Shown here piece by piece: positions 6,341-14,245 of a DNA stretch of 29,960 bases (within the stretch, counting starts at the first letter, position 1; each line of letters begins with the position of its first letter). The stretch is from CAYYWV01 sp964475385 (GTDB lineage Bacteria; Pseudomonadota; Alphaproteobacteria; JAAXGF01). The stretch lies in contig CAYYWV010000018.1 in NCBI GenBank assembly GCA_964475385.1, positions 1-29,960 of the forward strand, read 5' to 3'. The notes beneath the pieces are model-generated. The model saw nothing but the letters and a program-made list of their open reading frames with translations, was not told where the DNA came from and did not search any database. A program made the translations under genes and the position numbers.

Positions 6341-7180
6341 ATGGACCCGATCGTCGTCCTTCTCATCCTTGCGGCCGCCGTGATGCACGCGGTCTGGAAC
6401 GCCTTTCTCAAGATCGGCGAGGACCGGCTGATGACCATCGCGATGGTCATCGCCGTCGGCGCGCTGTTCGCGCCCGCGCTGATCGCCAATGCGCCTCCGC
6501 CCGCGCCCGAAAGCTGGCCCTATCTCGCGCTGTCGTCCGCGATCCACACGGTTTACTTCCTGCTTCTCCTGGGCGCTTACCGGTTCTCGGACCTGTCGGT
6601 GGCCTATCCGCTCGCCCGCGGCTCGGCGCCTTTGATGGTCGCCGCCGGCTCGGCCGCCTTCGCCGGCGAGGCGCTGCACCCGGTCGCGCTCGCGGGGGTG
6701 GCGACGGTATCGCTGGGCATTGCGAGCCTCGCCTTCGGGCAACGCATCGCCGACGGCTGGCGAACGCTCGGCTATCCGTTCGCGACCGGGGCGGCGATCG
6801 CCGCCTATACGGTCTCCGACGGGATCGGCGTGCGGCTCGCCGGCAGCGCCTTGGGCTTCATCGGCTGGCTGTTCGTCATCTCGGCGATTCCCATCGCCGC
6901 GATCGCCCTTGGGCGCAGGCGGCGCGCCGCGCTCGTTTTCCTGCGCGAACATTGGCGGCCCGGCCTGATCGGCGGCGTGCTCGCCTTCTCGGCCTATGGG
7001 ATCGTGATCTGGGCGCTGACGATGGGGGCGATGGCCCAGGTCTCGGCGCTGCGCGAGACCAGCGTCGTGATCGGCGCGCTGATCGGCACCCGGCTTCTGG
7101 GCGAGCCGGGGGCGCGGCGCCGGATCTGGTCGGCGGCGACGGTGGCCGTGGGCATCGTGCTTCTCAACCTGCCGGGCTGA
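6341..7180 (+). CDS. EamA-family (DMT superfamily) inner-membrane transporter
   Basis: Hydrophobic 279-aa protein with about ten predicted transmembrane helices in two EamA repeats, the usual length for drug/metabolite exporters. The first repeat begins VVLLILAAAVMHAVWNAFLK and includes the AYRFSDLSVAYPLARGSAPL segment before helix 4. The second repeat ends LRETSVVIGALIGTRLLGEP ... VAVGIVLLNLPG. Substrate cannot be told from sequence. Start chosen at the ATG at 6341 (MDPIVVLL), where the first helix begins; the frame is open further upstream through the terminator region, but that part does not look coding. The gene stops 12 bases before the convergent MerB-like gene. Confidence 0.88.
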   Translation: MDPIVVLLILAAAVMHAVWNAFLKIGEDRLMTIAMVIAVGALFAPALIANAPPPAPESWPYLALSSAIHTVYFLLLLGAYRFSDLSVAYPLARGSAPLMVAAGSAAFAGEALHPVALAGVATVSLGIASLAFGQRIADGWRTLGYPFATGAAIAAYTVSDGIGVRLAGSALGFIGWLFVISAIPIAAIALGRRRRAALVFLREHWRPGLIGGVLAFSAYGIVIWALTMGAMAQVSALRETSVVIGALIGTRLLGEPGARRRIWSAATVAVGIVLLNLPG

Positions 7181-7192
7181 GGTCCGCTGCGC

Positions 7193-7930
7193 TTAATCCC
7201 GGGCCGCCGGAACGAGGCGGCGGCCGAACAGGGCGCGGCCGACCTCGAGCGCCTCGGCGATATCGAGGCGGTGGCCGCGCTCGCCCGGATTGTTGCGGCG
7301 CCACGACCAGAGATGCTCGTCCGAGCAGAAAAAGGCCGTGCGCGGACACATCGAACGCGCGGCGCAGGCGTCCGCGTAAGCGAGCGAGGCCCAGACCACG
7401 CTCGCCTCTGGAAAGACCCGGGCGAGGCGGCGTCCGCGGTCCCTGGTCGCGATCCGGATCTCGACCCCGCAGACCCCACAGGCCGAGGCGATCGCGGCGT
7501 CCTCGCCGAGCATCGCGCCGATGCCGAGCGCATCGAGCGCGCACATCGCATAAAGGCGGCGGCCGGCGCAGCGCACCCGGTGCCCCCGGTCGCAGTCGGC
7601 GAAGGGATAGGCGCTTGCGATCCGCTCGCCGTCGTCGGCGAGCGCCAGGAGGTCGCGCGCGGCGAGCGCGGCGAGAACGGCGGGCAGGTCGGCCCGCGCG
7701 ATCCCCGATTCGGCGGCGATCTCGTGGAAAAGCGGCGCCCACCCGCGCTGCGCGAACAAGCGAAGGACCGCCCGGCGCGCCCGGTCCTCGCGCGCGCTCA
7801 GGCCTTCCCAGCGACGCGCCATGTCGAAGTTGCGCACGATGCCCTCGAGCGCCGCGCGCGCCGCCGACGAGGTCGTTGCCGACCAATCGATTCCAGCCGC
7901 GGCCAATCGCTCCTGTAAGGGCGCTTTCAT
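7193..7930 (-). CDS. Organomercurial lyase (MerB)-like protein
   Basis: The 245-aa product has an N-terminal winged-helix-like region (about 45-105) and a C-terminal alkylmercury-lyase domain. MerB's catalytic residues appear conserved: MCALDALGIGAMLG holds C130 and D133 (MerB C96 and D99 in CALDTLMFPALIG), and SMCPRTAFFCS holds C195 (MerB C159). MerB protonolyses C-Hg bonds. No merA, merT, merP or merR is nearby, so a role in mercury resistance is not supported by context; the family also includes members of unknown function. Extra cysteines occur at C113, C121, C151, C154, C189 and C202. Start at 7930 (MKAPLQERLAAAG); the ribosome site is weak (GGAAAG). It is longer than plasmid MerB (about 212 aa). 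Confidence 0.75.
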   Translation of the reverse strand: MKAPLQERLAAAGIDWSATTSSAARAALEGIVRNFDMARRWEGLSAREDRARRAVLRLFAQRGWAPLFHEIAAESGIARADLPAVLAALAARDLLALADDGERIASAYPFADCDRGHRVRCAGRRLYAMCALDALGIGAMLGEDAAIASACGVCGVEIRIATRDRGRRLARVFPEASVVWASLAYADACAARSMCPRTAFFCSDEHLWSWRRNNPGERGHRLDIAEALEVGRALFGRRLVPAARD

Positions 7931-8258
7931 ATCGCTGTCTTGTCTTTCCGCTTTTGTCTGGTCGCGTTTCGTCGCAGCCCTCGTCGTTTTGCCTGATTGG
8001 CGCGTGGGCTCTCCCTTATGCCGAAGCGGATATGCGGCCCAATCACATTTGCGTGAGACGGCGGCGAACAAGGCCCGTGCGGGAAGGGCCGAAAAAGTCG
8101 CGACTCCGCGGCGGATTTGCGTTAACCATGCCGTGTCGCGAACGGCTCTTCCGATTGATCTCGGTCAACCTTCGTTCATCGTTGAAGGCGTATGCTGTGT
8201 TTTACATAGAGGGAAAGAACTCGGCGCGGAAGGCGAGGCACGCCAAGAGGAAACGGGC
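7931..8258. other. Divergent intergenic region ahead of hemA
   Basis: 328 bases between the MerB-like gene (-) and hemA (+). The right half contains the FNR-type promoter of hemA at 8155-8203. The left half shows no gene, repeat or clear promoter that I can defend; any promoter for the MerB-like gene must lie there. Confidence 0.6.
8155..8203 (+). promoter_or_regulatory. FNR-type class II promoter of hemA
   Basis: TTGATCTCGGTCAA at 8155-8168 matches TTGAT-N4-ATCAA at 9 of 10 positions. TATGCT at 8191-8196 serves as -10, placing the start near 8203 and the box centre at -41.5. The leader would be about 56 bases. FnrL-type control of hemA is known in Rhodobacter, where tetrapyrrole synthesis rises at low oxygen, so this site has good precedent. 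Confidence 0.75.
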
Positions 8259-9470
8259 ATGGACTACGAAAAATTCTTCGCCGACAAGGTGAATGGGCTC
8301 AAGGCGGAAGGCCGCTATCGCGTCTTCGCCGAGCTCGCCCGCCACGCCGGACGGTTCCCGTTGGCCACGGATTTCGGCGCGCCGACGCGCCGCGACGTGG
8401 TCGTGTGGTGCAGCAACGACTACCTCGGCATGGGGCAGAACCCCAAGGTGCTCGACGCGATGGCGAAAGCGCTCGCCGCCCATGGCGCGGGCGCGGGCGG
8501 CACGCGCAACATCTCGGGCACCTCGCACCCCTTGGTGGCGCTCGAGCGCGAGCTCGCCGATCTCCACCACAAGCCCGCGGCGCTGGTGTTCACCTCGGGC
8601 TATGTCGCGAACCTCGCCGCGCTCAGCACCTTGGCCGCGATGCTGCCCGACTGCGTGGTGTTCTCGGACGCGCTCAACCACGCTTCGATGATCGAGGGCA
8701 TTCGCCACAGCCGGGCCGACAAGCGCATCTTCCGCCACAACGACCCCGCCGATCTCGACCGCCTGATGGCCGAGGTCGCGCCCGAGCGGCCCAAGCTGGT
8801 CGCCTTCGAATCGGTCTACTCGATGGACGGCGACATCGCCCCCATCGCCGAGATCTGCGACGTCGCCGAGCGCCACGGCGCGATGACCTATCTCGACGAG
8901 GTCCACGCGGTCGGGCTCTACGGGCCGCGCGGCGGCGGGATCGCCGAAGCCCGCGGGCTGATGGACCGGATCACGGTGATCAACGGCACGCTGGCCAAGG
9001 CGTTCGGCGTGCTCGGCGGCTACATCGCCGCCTCCTCGGCGGTGATCGACGCGGTGCGCAGCTTCGCTTCGCCGTTCATCTTCACCACCGCGCTGCCGCC
9101 GTTTCTCGCCGCCGGCGCGCTCGCCTCGGTGCGTCACCTCAAAGGCAGCGGCGCCGAACGCGCCCGGCACCAAGAGCGCGCGGCGACGCTCAAGCGCCGG
9201 CTCGCGGACGCCGGCCTGCCGGTGATGCCGTCGCAAAGCCACATCGTGCCGGTGCTGGTCGGCGATCCGGTCAAGTGCAAAGAGGTGACCGATATCCTGA
9301 TGGCCGAGTACGGGATTTACATCCAGCCCATCAACTACCCGACCGTGCCGCGCGGCACCGAGCGGTTGCGCATCACGCCGTCGCCGTTCCACACGGACGC
9401 CATGATGGACGATCTGGTCGCCGCGCTCGTCGCCATCTGGGACCGGCTCGCGCTTCGCCAGGCCGCTTGA
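8259..9470 (+). CDS. hemA: 5-Aminolevulinate synthase
   Basis: PLP enzyme of the C4 (Shemin) pathway: condenses glycine and succinyl-CoA to 5-aminolevulinate, the first committed step of heme, corrin and bacteriochlorophyll synthesis. The 403-aa length is typical of alphaproteobacterial HemA. Diagnostic blocks: VVWCSNDYLGMGQ (49-61), GAGAGGTRNISGTSH (76-90), YLDEVHAVGLYG (211-222, with D213 and H216 contacting PLP) and NGTLAKAFGVLGGYIA (242-257, Schiff-base K247). Start at the ATG at 8259, after AAGAGGAAA; the frame is open upstream but that part covers the promoter. An FNR-type box at 8155 predicts induction at low oxygen. It converges with nadK. Confidence 0.98.
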   Translation: MDYEKFFADKVNGLKAEGRYRVFAELARHAGRFPLATDFGAPTRRDVVVWCSNDYLGMGQNPKVLDAMAKALAAHGAGAGGTRNISGTSHPLVALERELADLHHKPAALVFTSGYVANLAALSTLAAMLPDCVVFSDALNHASMIEGIRHSRADKRIFRHNDPADLDRLMAEVAPERPKLVAFESVYSMDGDIAPIAEICDVAERHGAMTYLDEVHAVGLYGPRGGGIAEARGLMDRITVINGTLAKAFGVLGGYIAASSAVIDAVRSFASPFIFTTALPPFLAAGALASVRHLKGSGAERARHQERAATLKRRLADAGLPVMPSQSHIVPVLVGDPVKCKEVTDILMAEYGIYIQPINYPTVPRGTERLRITPSPFHTDAMMDDLVAALVAIWDRLALRQAA

Positions 9471-9476
9471 CCGCCC

Positions 9477-9490
9477 GAGCCTCGCGGCTC
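9477..9490. terminator. Possible bidirectional terminator between hemA and nadK
   Basis: GAGCC-TCGC-GGCTC hairpin in the 20-base gap between the two convergent stop codons. The stem is only five pairs and the T-tract is two bases, so it is a weak candidate. Confidence 0.3.
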
Positions 9491-10258
9491 TTACGAGACG
9501 AACTGCTCGGCGAGGATGCGCTCCTCCAGGCTGTGGCCGGGGTCGAACAGAAGCGTGAGGTCGATCTCGGGCTTCTCCGCGACCCGCACGTCGACCACGT
9601 CGCGAACCTCGGTGTAGTCGGCGACCGCGCTCACGGGCCGCTTTTCGTGGTCGAGGATCTCGAAGCGGATGCGCGCCTCGGCGGGCAGGATCGCGCCCCG
9701 CCAGCGCCGCGGCCGGAAGGCGCTGATCGGAGTCAGCGCAAGGAGGTCGGAGCCGATCGGCAGGATCGGCCCGTGAGCCGACAGGTTGTAGGCCGAGCTC
9801 CCCGCCGCGGTCGCCACCAGAACCCCGTCGCAGATCAGCTCGGGCATCCGAACCACGCCGTCGACGCTGATCCGGATCTTGGCCGCCTGGCGGGTCTCGC
9901 GCAGGAGCGAGACCTCGTTGATGGCGAGCGCGCTCACCTCGCCGCCGGTGACGTCGATGGCGATCATCTCAAGCGGATGGACCACCGTGGGCACGGCGTT
10001 CTCAAGCCGGTCGCACAGGCCGTCGGCGCTGTACTCGTTCATCAGAAAGCCGACCGTCCCGCAGTTCATGCCGTAGATCGGCACCCGACGCTTGATATGG
10101 CGGTGAAGCGTCTCGAGCATCAGCCCGTCGCCGCCAAGCGCCACGATCACGTCGGCCTTGTCGGGATCGCCGTTTCCGTAGCGCGCGCTCAGTTCGGCGA
10201 GCGCCTCTTGAGCTTCGGGCGCGGAGCTGGCGACGAAGGCGATCCTGCGGTACTTCAT
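9491..10258 (-). CDS. nadK: NAD kinase
   Basis: Cytosolic kinase that phosphorylates NAD+ to NADP+. The 255-aa product has the ATP-NAD kinase signature: VIVALGGDGLMLETLH with GGDG at 42-45, GMNCGTVGFLMNEY (63-75), AINEVSLLRE with N114-E115, and DGVLVATAAGSSAYNLSAHG containing the diacylglycerol-kinase-like substrate loop. The short length without an N-terminal extension is typical of alphaproteobacterial NadK. Start at the ATG at 10258 (MKYRRIAFVASS); the in-frame upstream residues are Arg-rich and non-conserved. It is divergent from the small exported-protein gene. Confidence 0.95.
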   Translation of the reverse strand: MKYRRIAFVASSAPEAQEALAELSARYGNGDPDKADVIVALGGDGLMLETLHRHIKRRVPIYGMNCGTVGFLMNEYSADGLCDRLENAVPTVVHPLEMIAIDVTGGEVSALAINEVSLLRETRQAAKIRISVDGVVRMPELICDGVLVATAAGSSAYNLSAHGPILPIGSDLLALTPISAFRPRRWRGAILPAEARIRFEILDHEKRPVSAVADYTEVRDVVDVRVAEKPEIDLTLLFDPGHSLEERILAEQFVS

Positions 10259-10406
10259 GCTGCGCGCCCGGCGGGGATTTCGAGGCTGCGCGCAGTATAG
10301 CGAAAGGCGGCCCGAGCGCCAGCGCGCCGCCCGGCGCGTCGCCATTCCCCGTGACAAGACCGCGCGCGCCGCGCAGACTGCTTCCTGTTCAACAAGGAGA
10401 TCCACT

Positions 10407-10910
10407 ATGGCGAGGCGAAAATGCGCCGTCGTCCGGGCGGCGGCTTTTGCGGCGGTTCTCTTCGCAGGCGGCGCGCTGGCCGGCGGCCCGGCGCGGGCCG
10501 AGGATCGCCATGCGGGGTACTACTATCCGCCGCCGGCGACCAGCGAGGTCTATGTCTCGCGCGCGTTGCCGCTCGCCGAGGCCGGCCGCAACTCCCGGCT
10601 CGCCTTCGTCATCGGCCTCACCCAGCAGATGATGAGCCGCCCCTATGCGCCGACCTTCGCCATCTTCGCCAAAGGCGGCGATGCCGAGAAGCTGATCATC
10701 GTGGGCCTTCAGGACGGGCGGCTCAACACCCTCTACCGCGCCCGCGCTCTGTTCGCGATGCTGACCTCGGTGGCGCGAACGACCCGGTTCCTGTCCGAGC
10801 TCGGGGTCGCCGACTTCTTCACCTTCTTCGACCTCGCGAAGCTCTTGGGCTTCACCCAGATCACCGTGTCCGACGGCGCGGACTTCGCCCACCAGGTGAT
10901 CATCAAGTAA
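10407..10910 (+). CDS. Exported protein of unknown function, next to moaA
   Basis: The 167-aa product starts with a clear Sec signal peptide (RRKCAVVRAAAFAAVLFAGG, cleavage near APARAED at about residue 31). The mature part begins DRHAGYYYPPPATSEVYVSR, includes GLTQQMMSRPYAPTFAIFAKG and ends DFAHQVIIK. I know similar proteins from alphaproteobacteria that databases have sometimes labelled as molybdopterin-guanine dinucleotide biosynthesis protein A, but it lacks the MobA nucleotide-binding motif, so that label is not supported. AAGGAG lies 7 bases before the ATG. It converges with moaA over 18 bases, which may be the origin of the Mo-cofactor label. Function unknown. Confidence 0.85.
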   Translation: MARRKCAVVRAAAFAAVLFAGGALAGGPARAEDRHAGYYYPPPATSEVYVSRALPLAEAGRNSRLAFVIGLTQQMMSRPYAPTFAIFAKGGDAEKLIIVGLQDGRLNTLYRARALFAMLTSVARTTRFLSELGVADFFTFFDLAKLLGFTQITVSDGADFAHQVIIK

Positions 10911-10928
10911 ACAACGGGCGGAGAGGCG

Positions 10929-11918
10929 TCAGCCGCCGGTCACGCTCATGTGGCGGGCGACCGCCGGACGCCGGTGGCGGCGGTCGATCACGAAGTCGTG
11001 GCCCTTGGGCTTGCGGGCGATGGCCTCGTGGATAGCGTCGATCAAGGGGCCGTCGCTTTCGCTCGCCCGCAACGGCGCGCGCAGATCGGCGGCGTCCTCC
11101 TGGCCGAGGCACATGTAGAGCGTGCCCGTGCAGGTCAGCCGCACCCGGTTGCAGGATTCGCAAAAGTTGTGGGTGAGCGGCGTGATGAAGCCGAGCCGCC
11201 CGCCGGTCTCGGCGACCTCCACATAGCGCGCCGGCCCGCCCGAGCGATAGGAAATCTCCCTTAAGGTCCAGCGTTCGGCGAGCCGGGCGCGGACCTCGGA
11301 CAGCGGCAGGTACTGGTCGGTGCGGTCGCCCTCGATATCGCCCATGGGCATGGTCTCGATCAGGGTGAGGTCGAAGCCCTGATCGCCGCACCAGCGGATC
11401 AGGCGGTCGAACTCGTCTTCGTTCACGCCCTTGAGGGCGACCGTATTGATCTTGATCGCGAGGCCCGCATCCTTGGCGGCGGCGATGCCGGCCATCACCT
11501 TTTCGTACTTGCCCCAGCGGGTGATCGCGCGGAACCGTTCGGGATCGAGGGTGTCGAGCGAGACGTTGATCCGCCGCACGCCGCAGTCGTAGAGTTCGCT
11601 CGCGAAGCGCGAGAGCTGGCTTGCGTTGGTGGTGAGCGTCAGCTCGTCAAGCGCGCCGGTCGCAAGGTGCCGGCCGAGGCGGCGGATCAGCCACATCACG
11701 TTGCGCCGGACCAAGGGCTCGCCCCCGGTCAACCGCAGCTTGCGCACCCCGAGGTTGACGAACACGCTGCACAGCCGGTCGAGCTCCTCGAGCGTGAGAA
11801 GATCGGCCTTGGGCAGAAAGGTCATGTGCTCCGACATGCAGTAGACGCAGCGGAAGTCGCAGCGGTCCGTTACCGAGACCCGCAGGTAGGTCACCTTTCG
11901 GCCGAAGGGGTCGATCAT
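10929..11918 (-). CDS. moaA: GTP 3',8-cyclase MoaA
   Basis: Radical-SAM enzyme that turns GTP into 3',8-cyclo-GTP, the first step of molybdopterin synthesis. At 329 aa it is full length. N-terminal radical-SAM cluster C20-x3-C24-x2-C27 (TDRCDFRCVYCMSE); the SAM-binding LRLTGGEPLVRR follows near 60. The second, substrate-binding cluster is FCESCNRVRLTCTGTLYMCL near 250-270. The C-terminal Gly-Gly needed for activity is present (SVTGG). No good ribosome site precedes the ATG at 11918, and the frame is open upstream, so translation coupling or a non-standard start is possible. It lies 114 bases downstream of the 4Fe-4S protein gene on the same strand, with only a weak hairpin between them (about 11976-12000). 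Confidence 0.97.
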   Translation of the reverse strand: MIDPFGRKVTYLRVSVTDRCDFRCVYCMSEHMTFLPKADLLTLEELDRLCSVFVNLGVRKLRLTGGEPLVRRNVMWLIRRLGRHLATGALDELTLTTNASQLSRFASELYDCGVRRINVSLDTLDPERFRAITRWGKYEKVMAGIAAAKDAGLAIKINTVALKGVNEDEFDRLIRWCGDQGFDLTLIETMPMGDIEGDRTDQYLPLSEVRARLAERWTLREISYRSGGPARYVEVAETGGRLGFITPLTHNFCESCNRVRLTCTGTLYMCLGQEDAADLRAPLRASESDGPLIDAIHEAIARKPKGHDFVIDRRHRRPAVARHMSVTGG

Positions 11919-12032
11919 CGCGCCGACATCGAGCTTCGCAAAGAAATCATTCCACTCAATAGCACTCTTGGAGGGAAAAGTCGCCCCCAGCCTGGGTGCG
12001 GATTTGCCCGAAACGTCCCTTGCCGGCCTTGT

Positions 12033-14108
12033 TCAGGGCGTCTCGCCGTTCTTTCCAGGGCCGTTCGCGCCGTCGGCGCCGCCCTTGGCCCGGGCCTCGG
12101 CGCGGGCGCGTTCGGCCAGCTCGTCGTCGGTCGTCCGTGGAAGCGGGCGCGGGCGCGCGGCCATCGGCGCCGGCGCCTCGAACTCGACGATGATTCGACA
12201 GTCGTCGCACATCCGAATCCGGTCGAGGGCGCGTTCGCCCTCGGCGAACATGGGGTGCGACGCGAGCCGCTCGATCAGGCGCTCGATCGACGAGCGCACG
12301 CCGAAGGGCTTGCCGCAGCGAATGCAGGCGAAGGGCTCTTCCTCTTTGACGACGACGGCGCTGGCCGCGGCCTGCGAGAAGTTGAACCGGGGGCTGAGCG
12401 CGATGACCTTCTCGGGGCAGGTCGCCCGGCACAGCCCGCACTGCACGCAGGCGTCCTCGCGGAAGCGCAGCATCGGCCGGTCCGGGTTGTCGGCGATGGC
12501 CCCGGTGGGACAGGCGCCCACGCAAGAGAGGCACAGCGTGCAGCCTGCGGTATCGACGGCGATCGCGCCGAAGGGCGCGCCGGGATCGAGGTCGATCGTC
12601 TCCGCCGGCGCGGGCGCGTGGGCGTGAAGATGGCGCAGCGCGAGCATGGTCACCGCCCGCCGGCTTCCCATGGGCAGGAAGTCGCCGGCCGCGGGCGCGG
12701 GCGAGCGCGCAAGCCCCCACAGCGCGTCCTCGAGCGAATCGGGCGCGCGTCCGTCGATCAGCGCGACCCGCTCGGCCCCGTAGCCGAGGCCGTCGAGCAT
12801 GGCCTGCGCCAGCGCGATCTGGCCCTCGAGGGCCGCGATATGCTCGCGATTCTCGGGGCCGGCGAGCAGCCGAACCTGGGCCGCGCCGTAAGCGAAGGCC
12901 ACGGCCAGGAGGTCGAAGCCCACCTGCGTCACCTCGTTGACCGCGAACGGGATCACGCGGGCGGGAAGCCCGCGCCCGTGGCGGGCGAGCGCGCCGATCA
13001 CCTCCTCGCCGTAGCCGCTGTCGTGGATCAGGAGAACCGGGTCCGCCCCGCCCGCCGCGCGGTAAGCGCCGAGAAGCGCGCGCAGCCGCTCGTAGAGCGC
13101 GCGTGGCTCCGGCATGGCGTAGGACGCGGCGCCCGTGGGGCAAACGCTCGCGCAGCTTCCGCAGCCGGCGCAGACGTGGGCGTCGATGGCCACGTGGTCG
13201 CCGTCGGGGGTGATCGCGCCGGTGGGACAGGCGTCGAGGCAACGGGTGCAGCCGACGATTTGGCTGCGCGCATGCGCGCAAAGATCGGCGTCGAAATCGA
13301 CGTAGATCGGCTTGTCGAACTGGCCGATCAGATCGGCGGCGTCGAACAGGGCGCGCGCGACCGCGGCCGGATTGGCGGGATCGGCGCGCAGGTAGCCGTC
13401 GCGCTTGGCGGGCGACGGGAACAAGGGCGCGCCGCCGGTCAGATCGACGATCAGGTCGCAGCGCGAGGTGGCGCCGTCTTGCCCGGTCCCGAAAGCGAGC
13501 GCGCCGCGCGACGAGGGGACCATCGGGGCGTAGTCGTCGACCGTGAGCGTGAAGGCCCCGAAATGCCCGCGGGCGGCGACCACGGTGCCGCGGAAGATCG
13601 GCACGTCGACGATGCGCGGCGGAACCACCTCGTCCGGTCGGGTGAGCAGCACGGTCACGTCGAGCCGCGACGACAGCCGGCGCGCGGCTTCGATCGCGGT
13701 CTCGTCGCGGCCGTAGACCAGGCAGACGCCGGCGCTCTCGATATTGAGCGCCCGCGCCGGCGGAACGTCGAGCGCGGCCTCGGCGAGCAGGGCGGCGATC
13801 TTGGCGGTGGCGTCGGCCGCCTCGTCCGACCAGCCCGCGCGCTCGCGGATGTTGGTGAAAGCAGCGTGCGCGTTCGGATTGCTGTCCTCGATCACCTCGG
13901 TGAACAGCGGCGCTTCCTGGGTGCAGGCGACGAGCACCGGCCCTTCGCCCAAGATCGCGCGCTGGAACTCGCCGAGCTCGGCGCGGCAGAGCTGGGTGTG
14001 GACGCGCGGAGCCTCCGCGTCGCCGAGCGCGCGCGCAAGCGCGGCGGCGTCGAGCGGCATGGTGCCCTCGCAGTTGCAGAGGAGTACGGTCTTGTCGCCG
14101 ATCTTCAT
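12033..14108 (-). CDS. Large 4Fe-4S protein of formate dehydrogenase gene clusters
   Basis: Soluble 691-aa iron-sulfur protein. It starts with a VLLCNCEGT segment and a domain resembling heterodisulfide-reductase-type subunits. Four ferredoxin-type cysteine sets are visible: C287/C290/C294 (GCTRCLDACPTGAI, with C277 nearby), C313/C316/C319/C323, C523/C526/C529/C533 and C554/C557/C560/C564. After these come a possible zinc knuckle (C595, C598, C634, C637) and an Ala/Arg/Pro-rich tail. Proteins of this design recur beside DUF3305, DUF3306, TorD and formate dehydrogenase genes in alpha- and betaproteobacteria; a role in electron supply or maturation is inferred, not shown. No signal peptide or membrane span. 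It may be co-transcribed with moaA. Confidence 0.88.
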   Translation of the reverse strand: MKIGDKTVLLCNCEGTMPLDAAALARALGDAEAPRVHTQLCRAELGEFQRAILGEGPVLVACTQEAPLFTEVIEDSNPNAHAAFTNIRERAGWSDEAADATAKIAALLAEAALDVPPARALNIESAGVCLVYGRDETAIEAARRLSSRLDVTVLLTRPDEVVPPRIVDVPIFRGTVVAARGHFGAFTLTVDDYAPMVPSSRGALAFGTGQDGATSRCDLIVDLTGGAPLFPSPAKRDGYLRADPANPAAVARALFDAADLIGQFDKPIYVDFDADLCAHARSQIVGCTRCLDACPTGAITPDGDHVAIDAHVCAGCGSCASVCPTGAASYAMPEPRALYERLRALLGAYRAAGGADPVLLIHDSGYGEEVIGALARHGRGLPARVIPFAVNEVTQVGFDLLAVAFAYGAAQVRLLAGPENREHIAALEGQIALAQAMLDGLGYGAERVALIDGRAPDSLEDALWGLARSPAPAAGDFLPMGSRRAVTMLALRHLHAHAPAPAETIDLDPGAPFGAIAVDTAGCTLCLSCVGACPTGAIADNPDRPMLRFREDACVQCGLCRATCPEKVIALSPRFNFSQAAASAVVVKEEEPFACIRCGKPFGVRSSIERLIERLASHPMFAEGERALDRIRMCDDCRIIVEFEAPAPMAARPRPLPRTTDDELAERARAEARAKGGADGANGPGKNGETP

Positions 14109-14245
14109 CGAGGTGGTTCCGCCCGGCCCTTACCCTGACCGATCATTGATAGCGCGTCGGGTGCGCGAATTCGACCCAATTCTCGGTGCGGACTTCCCCG
14201 CCCGCGCTATCATGCGGAGCGATGGAAACCAGACGAGGAAACGCC

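Noticed and set aside
11976..12000. Intrinsic terminator between the 4Fe-4S gene and moaA
   Set aside because: The stem is short with a mismatch and only four T's follow on the minus strand; read-through into moaA is likely.
11667..14138. 823-codon open frame on the plus strand opposite the 4Fe-4S gene and moaA start
   Set aside because: Composition follows third-position GC bias of the minus-strand genes; no motif, and the opposite strand has clear iron-sulfur motifs.
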